64,000 nucleotides of DNA from CAZLGM01 sp964623625 (GTDB lineage Bacteria > Desulfobacterota > Desulfobulbia > Desulfobulbales > Desulfocapsaceae), in the NCBI GenBank assembly GCA_964623625.1, contig CAZUUJ010000002.1, positions 35,243 through 99,242 of the forward strand. Direction: 5' to 3'. Positions 9,039 through 17,506 of the stretch are shown here, piece after piece. The translations under genes and the position numbers were made by a program. Each line of letters opens with the position of its first letter. Position 1 is the first letter of the stretch. A model generated the notes under the pieces. That model was not told where the DNA came from and searched no databases. It saw only the letters and a list, made by a program, of their open reading frames with translations.

Positions 9039-10856
9039 GTGTCAATAGTGTCTGACTATCAACTCATTACCGCAAAAGCAACTGAGTGTTGGCTACGGAT
9101 TCAGGAGAAGCTGAGATATCTCTATATACGGTTATTTCACCTGAAGAAATTCAGTTTCATAGAAGGTTCTTTGCCCGACCTTATTCTCCATAATAAGTTA
9201 TTTGATTCATCTTTTTATCTGAGCCAGAAACCTGGGGTGAAAGGGACTCCCGGAAAGTTGCTGCAACACTATCTGCTCAAAGGATTCGTTTCCGGTCTGG
9301 ACCCGCATCCCCTGTTCAGTTCGTCCTATTATCTTGCCAAGAATCCTGAAATTGAGATATCCGGAATAAACCCCCTGGTTCATTATTTAGAGTCAGAGCT
9401 TCATCATAAAAAAAATCCACATCCTCTCTTTGATATTTCTTACTATCTTGACCAAAATCCGGACGTGGCTGAGTCCGGCCTGGATCCGCTCCTTCATTAT
9501 CTTGAGTTTGGATGTCAAGAAAACAGGTCTCCTCATCCTTTATTCTGCCCATTTGCCTATCTGTATAAACATAAACAGTTAATCGGCCCCCAGGTCAATC
9601 CACTCATCCATTTTGTTCTCCACGGTCAACAGGATATTCATCCTTTATTCAATGGGTCATATTATCTTCAGCAGAACCCTGGAGCTATTGATTCCGGAAT
9701 GAATCCGATGGTTCATTTTTTGCAATACGGTTTTAAACAGGAACAGGACCTTTATCTGTATAAAAAACGAGAGATCAGAACAGAGGTTAAAATTATTTTG
9801 ATCTTTGATAATGTTGTGCCTCGTTTTGATAGGGATTCCGGTTCTTTGCGCTTGTTCAATATGATAACAATACTGGTGGAGTCGGGTTTCAAGGTCATCT
9901 TATGGGCTGAGGCGGAACCGGGAGACGAGTCGTATATTGAGGCCCTGGAAGCGTTAGATGTCAAACTACCATACAAAGAGGATGGCATTGCTGACTACCT
10001 GTTCAACTGCGGAGATACCATTGATCTGGTTATTCTCCACCGTTTGACCATAGCTGATCAATATCTTGAATACGCCTTGGCCCTCCTGCATGCGAAGCTT
10101 GTTATTGACACGGTTGATCTTTCATTTCTACGGGAAGAACGGGAGGCCCGACTGAAAGGAGTTCAGGTAAACAACACAATGAAAATGCAGGAACTGCACT
10201 ATGCCCGGTGCGTTGATCAGATTTTTGTCGTCAGTCCTGTAGAGAAAGAAATATTGAAAAAAGAAGGTCTGAAAGAAAAAATATCGGTGGTAACAAATAT
10301 CCATTCAGAGGAGATGATGAACACTCCCTTTGAACAAAGAGAGGGCCTGTTATTCATCGGTGGTTTTAAACACATCCCCAATATCGATGGCATCAGATGG
10401 TTTGTGCGCTCCATCTTCCCGCTTCTTATGAAACAGAACCGGAATATGCATCTTACTATTGTTGGAAGCTATCCTCCTGATGAGATACGGTCCTTGGCTT
10501 GTGACACAATAACGGTAACAGGATATGTGGAAGATGTTGCCCCCTATTTCGAGAAGGCAAGAGTGTTTGTCAGCCCCCTGCGATATGGCGCTGGTGTAAA
10601 AGGAAAAATTGGACAGAGCATGGCTTTCGGGTTGCCTGTAGTAACAACCAGCATAGGCGCGGAAGGAATGCACCTTACAGATGGTCATAGTGCCATGATT
10701 GTCGATGAAGAAGAGTCTTTTGCCAGGGAAGTTCTCCATGTTTACTCCGATCCCCGGCTGTGGGACAAGCTTTCCAGCGAAGCCAGGAAGATTATTGAAC
10801 GCCACTACACTCCGGTTGTTGTGAAAGAAGCGCTGTTGGAGGCGATACGAGGTTGA
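9039..10856 (+). CDS. GT4 glycosyltransferase with five N-terminal HPLF-type repeats
   Basis: The protein is 605 residues with a GTG start (a second GTG follows three codons later). Residues 54-236 hold five repeats of about 35-38 residues, at 54-91, 92-129, 130-167, 168-202 and 203-236. Each follows the pattern HPLF-x-x-x-YYL-x-x-NP-(8)-NPLxHYL-x-x-G. Residues 250-605 are a GT-B glycosyltransferase: FDNVVPRFDRDSGSLR begins the donor fold, and VSPLRYGAGVKGKI with FGLPVVTTSIGAEGM is the GT4 nucleotide-sugar region. Such repeats precede glycosyltransferases in several bacteria and probably serve in binding or scaffolding, which is inference. The next gene begins one base after the stop, so the two are likely co-translated. 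Confidence 0.85.
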   Translation: MSIVSDYQLITAKATECWLRIQEKLRYLYIRLFHLKKFSFIEGSLPDLILHNKLFDSSFYLSQKPGVKGTPGKLLQHYLLKGFVSGLDPHPLFSSSYYLAKNPEIEISGINPLVHYLESELHHKKNPHPLFDISYYLDQNPDVAESGLDPLLHYLEFGCQENRSPHPLFCPFAYLYKHKQLIGPQVNPLIHFVLHGQQDIHPLFNGSYYLQQNPGAIDSGMNPMVHFLQYGFKQEQDLYLYKKREIRTEVKIILIFDNVVPRFDRDSGSLRLFNMITILVESGFKVILWAEAEPGDESYIEALEALDVKLPYKEDGIADYLFNCGDTIDLVILHRLTIADQYLEYALALLHAKLVIDTVDLSFLREEREARLKGVQVNNTMKMQELHYARCVDQIFVVSPVEKEILKKEGLKEKISVVTNIHSEEMMNTPFEQREGLLFIGGFKHIPNIDGIRWFVRSIFPLLMKQNRNMHLTIVGSYPPDEIRSLACDTITVTGYVEDVAPYFEKARVFVSPLRYGAGVKGKIGQSMAFGLPVVTTSIGAEGMHLTDGHSAMIVDEEESFAREVLHVYSDPRLWDKLSSEARKIIERHYTPVVVKEALLEAIRG

Positions 10857-10857
10857 A

Positions 10858-12201
10858 ATGGTCCTGTCGATACCCACCGACACGAATGAGAAACTCACCC
10901 ATTTTCTTTACCGCTTTGCAGGAATATTGTTTTGCAGGAGCCGACATTATCAAAACTGGAAGCATGATCGGACACACCTGGACGAGATAAACGGGTTGCT
11001 GCGGAGTGTTCAATTTCCAACGGCTGGACAACCAGTTGTTTCAATCATTATCCCCACATTCGGGCAGGCCTATTTTACCCTGAAGTGTCTTGAGTCGATC
11101 AAACGCAATCTGCCCAACGTACCGATAGAAATAGTGATTGTTGAAGATGCTTCTGGTAATCTGCAGATCAGACGTCTTGCCTCTATCCCGGGTGTCAGGC
11201 TGATCCATCAGGAGCAAAATGTCGGTTTTATCAAAACCTGTAATCGAGGAGCAGGAGTTGCAGAGGGGAATTATCTCTATTTTCTCAACAATGACACGGA
11301 GGTTTGTCCGGGATGGCTTGACAGTATGCTGGCGCTATTCGAATCTTATGGCGACTGCGGGATGGTCGGTTCCAAGCTTGTCTATCCGGATGGTCGATTA
11401 CAGGAAGCGGGAGGTATGATATGGAAAGACGCGTCAGCCTGGAATTACGGCCATTCGGACGATCCGGACAGGCCCGCTTATAATTACCTCAAAGAAGTCG
11501 ATTACTGTTCCGGTGCTTCTCTGCTGGTCGATAAACAGCTCTTTGATTCCGTTGGCGGGTTCAATGAAGACTATTCACCGGCCTATTATGAAGATGTGGA
11601 CCTGGCTTTCAAGATACGCCAGTCAGGAAAGAAGGTCTATTATCAGCCTGAATCGGTCGTGATTCATCATGAGGGAATCTCCCACGGCACCGATATCAAC
11701 AGGGGAATCAAGTCATACCAGGTCGTTAATCAGCAGAGGTTGTACAGGGATTGGGGAAAAATCCTTGCCTCAGAGCATGACCCCAATGGTGTAAACGTTT
11801 TTCATGCAAGGGACCGGACACAGGGACGAAAAACGGTGTTGTTTATCGACATGCACCAATCCGGTGGGTCGACGGCTTGTGCCAGTTTAAACATCTCTGT
11901 CTGGATTAACAGGGCACTTGAGATGGACATGAACGTGAAATTCCAGCCTTATGACGGACAACAGAACATGGGTATGTGCCGTTTCCTGCAACAGCAAGGG
12001 GTTGAAGTCCTTTCTGGACCTGAGTATAAGGATCGTATCCACCTGTGGATCAAAGAGCATGGAGAATATCTTGATTACGTTTTTTTTCAAAATCAGGAAA
12101 CTGGCCATAAATATCTGCCTGTCATTGTGCATCATTGCCAGCAAAAGAACATCTACTGCGGTCCGATAGACGAGAAGATTTTTGAGAATGATATGTGTTG
12201 A
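10858..12201 (+). CDS. GT2 glycosyltransferase with truncated GT-B tail
   Basis: The 447-residue protein has a GT2 domain at about 60-320: VSIIIPTFGQ, IVIVEDASG, YFLNNDTEV (metal-binding region), the acceptor-site motif YYEDVDLAFKIRQSG and VVIHHEG, typical of rhamnosyltransferase-like enzymes. From about residue 340 (KTVLFIDMHQSGGS) the sequence resembles the start of a GT4-type domain. It contains VKFQPYDGQ, QQGVEVLSGPEY and DYVFFQNQETGHKYL, then stops. Related two-domain proteins are far longer, so the second domain appears cut to its first half. The 177 bp after the stop hold no continuation that I could find. The GT2 part looks complete and probably active. Confidence 0.8.
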   Translation: MVLSIPTDTNEKLTHFLYRFAGILFCRSRHYQNWKHDRTHLDEINGLLRSVQFPTAGQPVVSIIIPTFGQAYFTLKCLESIKRNLPNVPIEIVIVEDASGNLQIRRLASIPGVRLIHQEQNVGFIKTCNRGAGVAEGNYLYFLNNDTEVCPGWLDSMLALFESYGDCGMVGSKLVYPDGRLQEAGGMIWKDASAWNYGHSDDPDRPAYNYLKEVDYCSGASLLVDKQLFDSVGGFNEDYSPAYYEDVDLAFKIRQSGKKVYYQPESVVIHHEGISHGTDINRGIKSYQVVNQQRLYRDWGKILASEHDPNGVNVFHARDRTQGRKTVLFIDMHQSGGSTACASLNISVWINRALEMDMNVKFQPYDGQQNMGMCRFLQQQGVEVLSGPEYKDRIHLWIKEHGEYLDYVFFQNQETGHKYLPVIVHHCQQKNIYCGPIDEKIFENDMC

Positions 12202-12381
12202 TTGGGTATAATCTGTTTTGTGATACCACTGAAATTCAGCCAAACAAGCGCTAAACAATCGGTAAGGCAACGTTAAACGGGGAAAGGATTCATTGACAAT
12301 TGTTGATAGCGAACTGTTTGAAATTGTATAAAGGCAGGGATCTGATGCTTTTAATTAGCAGGAATTCGCAATGAGCAATTG

Positions 12382-13257
12382 ATGATTAACCGTCAAAACC
12401 CTGAAAATCACTTTGAAAATACTAGTATGAACCCCCATGCAGAACATTCCGCATCACCTGTTGATTTATGGTGTTCCATCTATCGACATCGTGACCTTAT
12501 TTTGCAAATGACCAAAAGAGAGATCATTGGTCGTTACAGAGGGTCGGTTATCGGAATAGCCTGGTCCTTTTTTCAACCCTTGCTGATGCTGGGTGTCTAT
12601 ACATTCGTGTTTTCCGTCATCTTTCAGGTCAAATGGGGAGGGGAAATCGGGGAACAACGGGTAAACTTTGCTATCATTCTTTTTGCCGGACTCATCGTCC
12701 ATACCCTGTTTACAGAGTGTATTAATCAGGCTCCAGTGCTCATTCTGAGGAATGCTAATTATGTAAAAAAAGTCGTCTTTCCCCTGGAGATTTTACCTGT
12801 CGTCGCCTTAGGCGCTGTTTTATTTCATAATGTTGCCAGCCTGGTGATCCTTGTCCTGGCAATGTTGATATCCGGTCTGGATTTTCACCTGACTGCCCTG
12901 TATCTCCCTCTGCTCCTTGCTCCTTTTATTCTGATGGTTCTTGGGCTGTCCTGGCTATTGGCGGCACTGGGCGTTTACCTCCGTGACCTTGGTCATGCTG
13001 TTTTTATCATTACCATGATTATGCTCTTTATCTCGCCTATTTTTTATCCACTTACAGCAGTTCCGGACCAGTTGCGTCTTCTCATATATTTAAACCCTTT
13101 AACGTTTATCATTGAACAGGTTCGGGAGGTTTTGATCTGGGGAAGATCACCTTCCTGGTTGTGGTTTACTCTTTATAGTGCTCTCAGCCTGTTGGTCTCC
13201 TGGTTTGGATTCTGGTCGTTTCAACGAATAAGAAAGGGATTCTCAGATGTCGTCTGA
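12382..13257 (+). CDS. wzm: O-polysaccharide ABC exporter, membrane subunit (Wzm)
   Basis: The protein is about 291 residues of the ABC-2 permease type with six predicted membrane segments. The N-terminal motif KREIIGRYRGSVIGIAWSFF matches Wzm/KpsM/TagG subunits. The C-terminal loop has SPIFYPLTAVP and LIYLNPLTFIIEQVRE. Together with the overlapping wzt gene it should carry an undecaprenyl-linked polysaccharide across the inner membrane. The best ribosome-binding site (AGGA at 12360-12363) fits a three-codon ORF at 12371-12382 better. Its TGA overlaps the ATG at 12382, so translation may start by reinitiation. ATG at 12427 is an alternative start. The wzm stop lies 11 bp inside wzt. Confidence 0.9.
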   Translation: MINRQNPENHFENTSMNPHAEHSASPVDLWCSIYRHRDLILQMTKREIIGRYRGSVIGIAWSFFQPLLMLGVYTFVFSVIFQVKWGGEIGEQRVNFAIILFAGLIVHTLFTECINQAPVLILRNANYVKKVVFPLEILPVVALGAVLFHNVASLVILVLAMLISGLDFHLTALYLPLLLAPFILMVLGLSWLLAALGVYLRDLGHAVFIITMIMLFISPIFYPLTAVPDQLRLLIYLNPLTFIIEQVREVLIWGRSPSWLWFTLYSALSLLVSWFGFWSFQRIRKGFSDVV

Positions 13258-14650
13258 AGACATGGCGCTGACTGTGGACAATTTGTCCAAGTGCTATCAT
13301 ATTTATGAACAACCTGCCGATCGCTTGAAACAGACGATATCCCCATATCTCGGTAAAGCCTTGTTCCAACAAAATCCCAAGTGTTATTTCACGCAGCACT
13401 GGGCTTTAAACGATGTGTCGTTTACTGTGAAAAAGGGAGAAACAACAGGCATAATCGGTGTTAACGGAGCAGGGAAGTCAACATTGCTGCAGCTTATATG
13501 CGGAACGCTTTCTCCAACCACGGGCAAGGTAGAAGTGAATGGTCGAGTGGCTGCTCTTCTGGAGTTGGGCTCAGGCTTCAATATGGAGTTCACAGGCGTT
13601 GAGAATGTGTATCTCTATGGAGCGATTCTGGGACTGTCCAGGATTGAGATGGACAGACGTCTTCCTGATATCTGCGGGTTTGCCGATATTGGTGACTATG
13701 TTTATCAACCGTTGAAAACCTATTCCAGCGGTATGATCATTCGCCTGGCATTTGCGGTGATTGTCCATGTTGATGCCGATATTCTGATCATTGATGAGGC
13801 GCTGTCTGTCGGTGATGCCTTTTTTGTTCAGAAGTGCATGCGTTTCCTGCGAAAGTTTATGAAAAAAGGGACAGTGCTTTTTGTCAGTCACGATATCGGT
13901 GCTGTCATCAATCTCTGTTCGCACGTCATGTGGCTGGAAGATGGAAGAATAAAGGTTCAGGGCAAACCGAAAGAAGTCTCTGAGCAGTATCTGGGAGGCC
14001 TGGGCCTGGCTCAGCACGGACCGGATATCGACAGTCCGTTACAGGTTGTATCTGATACACAAGACTCTCAACAAACAGAAGAAGGGCCAGACAAAGAAGA
14101 AGTTGGAGATCTAAGGGATATGCGTCTTTCCTATATCAATAGGACGAATCTAAGAAATGATCTTGAACTGTTTCAATTTCAACCGGATTCTTCGTCGTAT
14201 GGATCAGGAAAGGCCAGTATTGTCGATGTTCGCATGACGGATGAAGGCCATCGTGTTTGCAATTGGATTGTCGGTGGTGAGAAGGTCGTGCTTGTTATCG
14301 AATGTGAGGCCCATGAGAAATGTAACAGACCGATTGTCGGCTTTTATGTAAAAGACAGATTAGGTCAGTACCTGTTTGGAGATAATACCTTTTTAACATA
14401 TGAGGCTGATCCGATAGTGATCAAAGCCGGACAATACTTTCAAGCCCGGTTCCGTTTTCAGATGCCGCTGTTGCCCAAAGGTAATTACTCGATCGCGACG
14501 GCTGTTGCAGAGGGAACCCAGGAAGACCATCTTCAACAGCATTGGCTCCATGACGCCCTTGTTTTCCAATCCCATTCCAGTGCTGTGGTAAACGGTCTGG
14601 TCGGTATACCCATGGCTGAAATAAAACTTGTCGTATCTGACAACACATAA
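13247..14650 (+). CDS. wzt: O-polysaccharide ABC exporter, ATPase with carbohydrate-binding tail (Wzt)
   Basis: The 467-residue protein has an ABC ATPase at its N-terminus: Walker A GVNGAGKST (71-79), signature YSSGM (159-163) and Walker B ILIIDE (179-184). Residues about 290-467 form the extra C-terminal domain of O-antigen-type Wzt proteins, with GEKVVLVIECEA, RPIVGFYVKDRLGQYLFGDN and a LPKGNYSIATAVAEG strand pattern. In known systems that domain recognises the chain terminus, so export would depend on a capped polysaccharide. It overlaps wzm by 11 bp, which points to coupled translation. The tail length argues for the O-antigen class rather than a capsule KpsT. Confidence 0.92.
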   Translation: MSSEDMALTVDNLSKCYHIYEQPADRLKQTISPYLGKALFQQNPKCYFTQHWALNDVSFTVKKGETTGIIGVNGAGKSTLLQLICGTLSPTTGKVEVNGRVAALLELGSGFNMEFTGVENVYLYGAILGLSRIEMDRRLPDICGFADIGDYVYQPLKTYSSGMIIRLAFAVIVHVDADILIIDEALSVGDAFFVQKCMRFLRKFMKKGTVLFVSHDIGAVINLCSHVMWLEDGRIKVQGKPKEVSEQYLGGLGLAQHGPDIDSPLQVVSDTQDSQQTEEGPDKEEVGDLRDMRLSYINRTNLRNDLELFQFQPDSSSYGSGKASIVDVRMTDEGHRVCNWIVGGEKVVLVIECEAHEKCNRPIVGFYVKDRLGQYLFGDNTFLTYEADPIVIKAGQYFQARFRFQMPLLPKGNYSIATAVAEGTQEDHLQQHWLHDALVFQSHSSAVVNGLVGIPMAEIKLVVSDNT

Positions 14651-14732
14651 AAACACGCGCCTCTTTTCCTGATCGTATTGAATATGTAAGTTACTCCGGG
14701 AGGTAAATGGATGGGTGGTACGATGTCATAAT

Positions 14733-15863
14733 ATGAAAAAAATTCTCTTTATTTCATCAAACAATCATGTTCCCTGGGGAGGAAGCGAGGTGCTCTGGTC
14801 GCAAACTGCTCTGCGTCTGCTCACCTCAAAAAGGGACGTAAAAGTCGGGGTTGGTGTAAAAAAATGGCGGCCCGTTCCCCACCATATCAGGGAAATAGCA
14901 GCCGCAGGTGGGCAGATTTTCGATTATGCCGCTCCTCCCCGAACACCCTTTGAATTTTTGAAAATTAAGATTTACGGTTCGATCGATAGAAAGCGGAAAA
15001 TGCTGCTTAAACGTTTTTCTCCCGATCTGATCGTTCACTCCATGGGCAAAAGCTATGAGGGTGGAAACCTGATGCGATTGGCCGCAAACATGACTATTCC
15101 ATATGCCAACCTGGTTCATCTTTCTTCCGAACTGCAGTGGCCTGAAGACCAAGAGGTCGATCTCTATCGATCAGGATATGCAAACAGTTGCGGTAACCTG
15201 TTTGTCTCCTGGAAGAATAGAGAAATGGTATGCAAACAGTTGGGATTTGACATTCCCAATTCACACGTTGTCAGAAATCCCATCCGGCAGTCGGAGGGAG
15301 AACCGGAGTATCCAACTACGGAAAACGGCTATCATCTGGCGATCCCTGCAGCTCTAGTCCCGATCCATAAGGGACAGGATCTGTTGCTTGATGTCTTTGC
15401 GCGGTCCAAATGGAAGGACCGGCCGATTCATCTCAACCTCTACGGAAAAGGAGTATACTTCCAATCGCTACGCCGCTACAGTGATTATCTCGATCTGGAA
15501 AAGGTCCATTTTCATGGACATGTTCAATCTCTGGATGAAATATGGTCACACAACCACGCACTGCTCATGGGGTCGAGGATGGAGGGGCTGCCATTGACAC
15601 TTTTTGAGGCCATGTCCTGTGGCCGAACGGCTATTGTCACCGGAGTTGCCGGTATGTCCGAATGTGTTGTCGAAGGAGAGACCGGTTTTATTGCCAGAGC
15701 GCCTCATCCGGATTTCATTGATGAAGCCCTGGAAAAGGCGTGGCAGCAGAGGGACCGCTGGCCGGAAATGGGGCGTCTTGCGGCGAAAAGGATTCAAGAA
15801 CTTGTTCCTTTTGAGCCTGTGGAGGAATTTGCCGAAAGAGTGATGGAGCTTATGAGGGAGTGA
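14733..15863 (+). CDS. GT4 glycosyltransferase
   Basis: The protein is about 376 residues from ATG 14733; a GTG at 14715 in the same frame is an alternative start. The N-terminal motif ILFISSNNHVPWGGSEVLWSQ is a GT-B donor loop. The C-terminal half carries GSRMEGLPLTLFEAMSCGR, the GT4 nucleotide-sugar motif with the E-x7-E pattern, and ends in a helical tail. A strong Shine-Dalgarno (GGGAGGT, 14698-14704) stands 10 bp from the GTG. It also precedes a nine-codon ORF (14707-14736) whose TGA overlaps the ATG at 14733, so coupled initiation at 14733 is possible. It is the last gene of the wzm/wzt run and converges on the radical-SAM gene. Confidence 0.85.
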   Translation: MKKILFISSNNHVPWGGSEVLWSQTALRLLTSKRDVKVGVGVKKWRPVPHHIREIAAAGGQIFDYAAPPRTPFEFLKIKIYGSIDRKRKMLLKRFSPDLIVHSMGKSYEGGNLMRLAANMTIPYANLVHLSSELQWPEDQEVDLYRSGYANSCGNLFVSWKNREMVCKQLGFDIPNSHVVRNPIRQSEGEPEYPTTENGYHLAIPAALVPIHKGQDLLLDVFARSKWKDRPIHLNLYGKGVYFQSLRRYSDYLDLEKVHFHGHVQSLDEIWSHNHALLMGSRMEGLPLTLFEAMSCGRTAIVTGVAGMSECVVEGETGFIARAPHPDFIDEALEKAWQQRDRWPEMGRLAAKRIQELVPFEPVEEFAERVMELMRE

Positions 15864-15898
15864 AGTTGGCCTGGAAATGCGGATTATCTCACCAGCTA

Positions 15899-17474
15899 CT
15901 ACAACTTGTCCAGTTTCTGTTCATACATCTTTCGCATGGTTTTACGAATAGTAATGAGGTTCTCACCATGAACGCAGTGGATAAAATATTTCAGCAGACG
16001 ACTTGGATTACGCTTTTTCATGCCTCTGAGCTGTTTCCAGAATTGGACTCGGTGAGAAGAGAGAATACCCAGTCGCCATATGTGAACAAATACTACTGTG
16101 AGAAATAGTATTTTATGACTCACTGATTTTTCACTGCTCTGGGGTTGATTGTCAGGAATCTGCTGGCCGTCTTGGGCGGCTATGGCTCTTCTGGTGGGAC
16201 GCACAGCAAGGCAATAGTTGTATGTTCGTCGCAAAAAACGCGGAGCGGAGTAGAGATATTCCCACATTGCGATATACTCTTCGACAATGTCCTCCAATGG
16301 CCGAGTGGGAATAAAGTTAGGAAGCTGATCCCCGGAGTAGAGATCAGCTTCATTGTCAAGTAGTCTTCCCTCCTTTTCAAGACGTTTATAGAGTGTTGTC
16401 CCCGGTATGGCAGTAAGGATGTTCAGCATAACAATCGGGATGTCTGCCTGTTCGACAAATTCACAGATTCGTTTACCGGCACCCTTCTCTTCCTGGTCGA
16501 ATCCGATCATAAAACTCCCCATTACCGATAAACCATTCCTTTTAATGGTATCAATAGACTCAAACAATGGGTGAGATACATTTTGATTCTTCTGGTGGGC
16601 CTTAAGGATGGTTTGGTCCGGTGTTTCGATACCGATGAATACCTCACCGAAATTGGCTGCGGTCATCAGGTCAATCATCTCCAGGTCCTGACCAAGGTTG
16701 ATAGAGGTCTGAGTATTGAAACCGAACGGTTCTGAGCGGGTTCTGTTCCATTCGATGAGTGCCCGGCAAAGCTCTTTTGCTTTGGTTTTGTTGCCGATGA
16801 AGTTGTCGTCTCCAATAAAAACGCTGCCCCGAGCGCCAGCCAGGTAGAGTTGTTCGAGTTCTTCAATAACCTGAGTTGGTGTTTTATGGCGAACCACGTT
16901 TCCATACAGGTTGGAGATATCACAGAATTCACAGTTAAAGGGGCAGCCTCGCGTTGTCTGGATAAGAAAATTAAGATAGTTGTCGAGATTTACCAAATCA
17001 AAACGGGGAACCGGCGATCGGGTCAGGTCTGGTTTGTCCTGGCATGTGATGATTCGAGGTTGGTTTTCACCAGAAAGGGCTGCCAGCAGGGCATCCATAT
17101 TCGTTTCCGCCTCTCCGCAGACAACACAGTCACAACCCGCCTGTATCAGTTGCTCGGGCAATATTGTGGCGTATGCTCCTCCGGCTACGGTCAGTTTGCC
17201 ACGTTTTTTGGCCTCACCAATACGGATGTGCATGTCATGTTTCTGAACTGACATACCGGAGAACATGACAATATCGGACCAGTTCCAGTCCTCTTCGGTT
17301 ACCTCCTCCACATTGAGATCAACCAGTTTTGCATTCCAGCTTTCCGGGAGAAGCGCAGCCATGGTTATCAGGCCAAGTGGATAATAGGTTGTTTTTGCTG
17401 GAACAATTTTGAGCAGTTCTGTCAAGCTCCAGAAAGAGGGGGGGGATTTTGGGATAAAGTAGCAGGCTATTCAT
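15899..17474 (-). pseudogene. B12-binding radical-SAM enzyme (HpnP-like, DUF4070), frameshifted near start
   Basis: An ATG at 17474 begins MNSLLLYPKIPP, matching the start of the three paralogs in this window. The frame is then lost in a run of eight G (17438-17445; C8 on the coding strand). With seven, it would read PPSFWSLTELLKIVP and join a 508-codon open frame that is otherwise intact. That frame has a Rossmann cobalamin-binding-like domain, the cluster motif in TTRGCPFNCEFCD, FIGDDNFIGNKTKAKEL, VFIGIETPD and a DUF4070-type tail. Initiation at a TTG at 17425 would give a product lacking the first strand of the B12 domain. The family includes HpnP (hopanoid C-2 methylase); the substrate here is unknown. 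The cause may be slippage, mutation or sequencing error. Confidence 0.85.
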
Positions 17475-17506
17475 TGGCTGGATTTCATTATTGGGTCAGG
17501 TTGCTG

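Noticed and set aside
12293..12332. TTGACA with TATAAA upstream of wzm
   Set aside because: The spacing between the two hexamers is 28 bp, too long for a sigma70 promoter.
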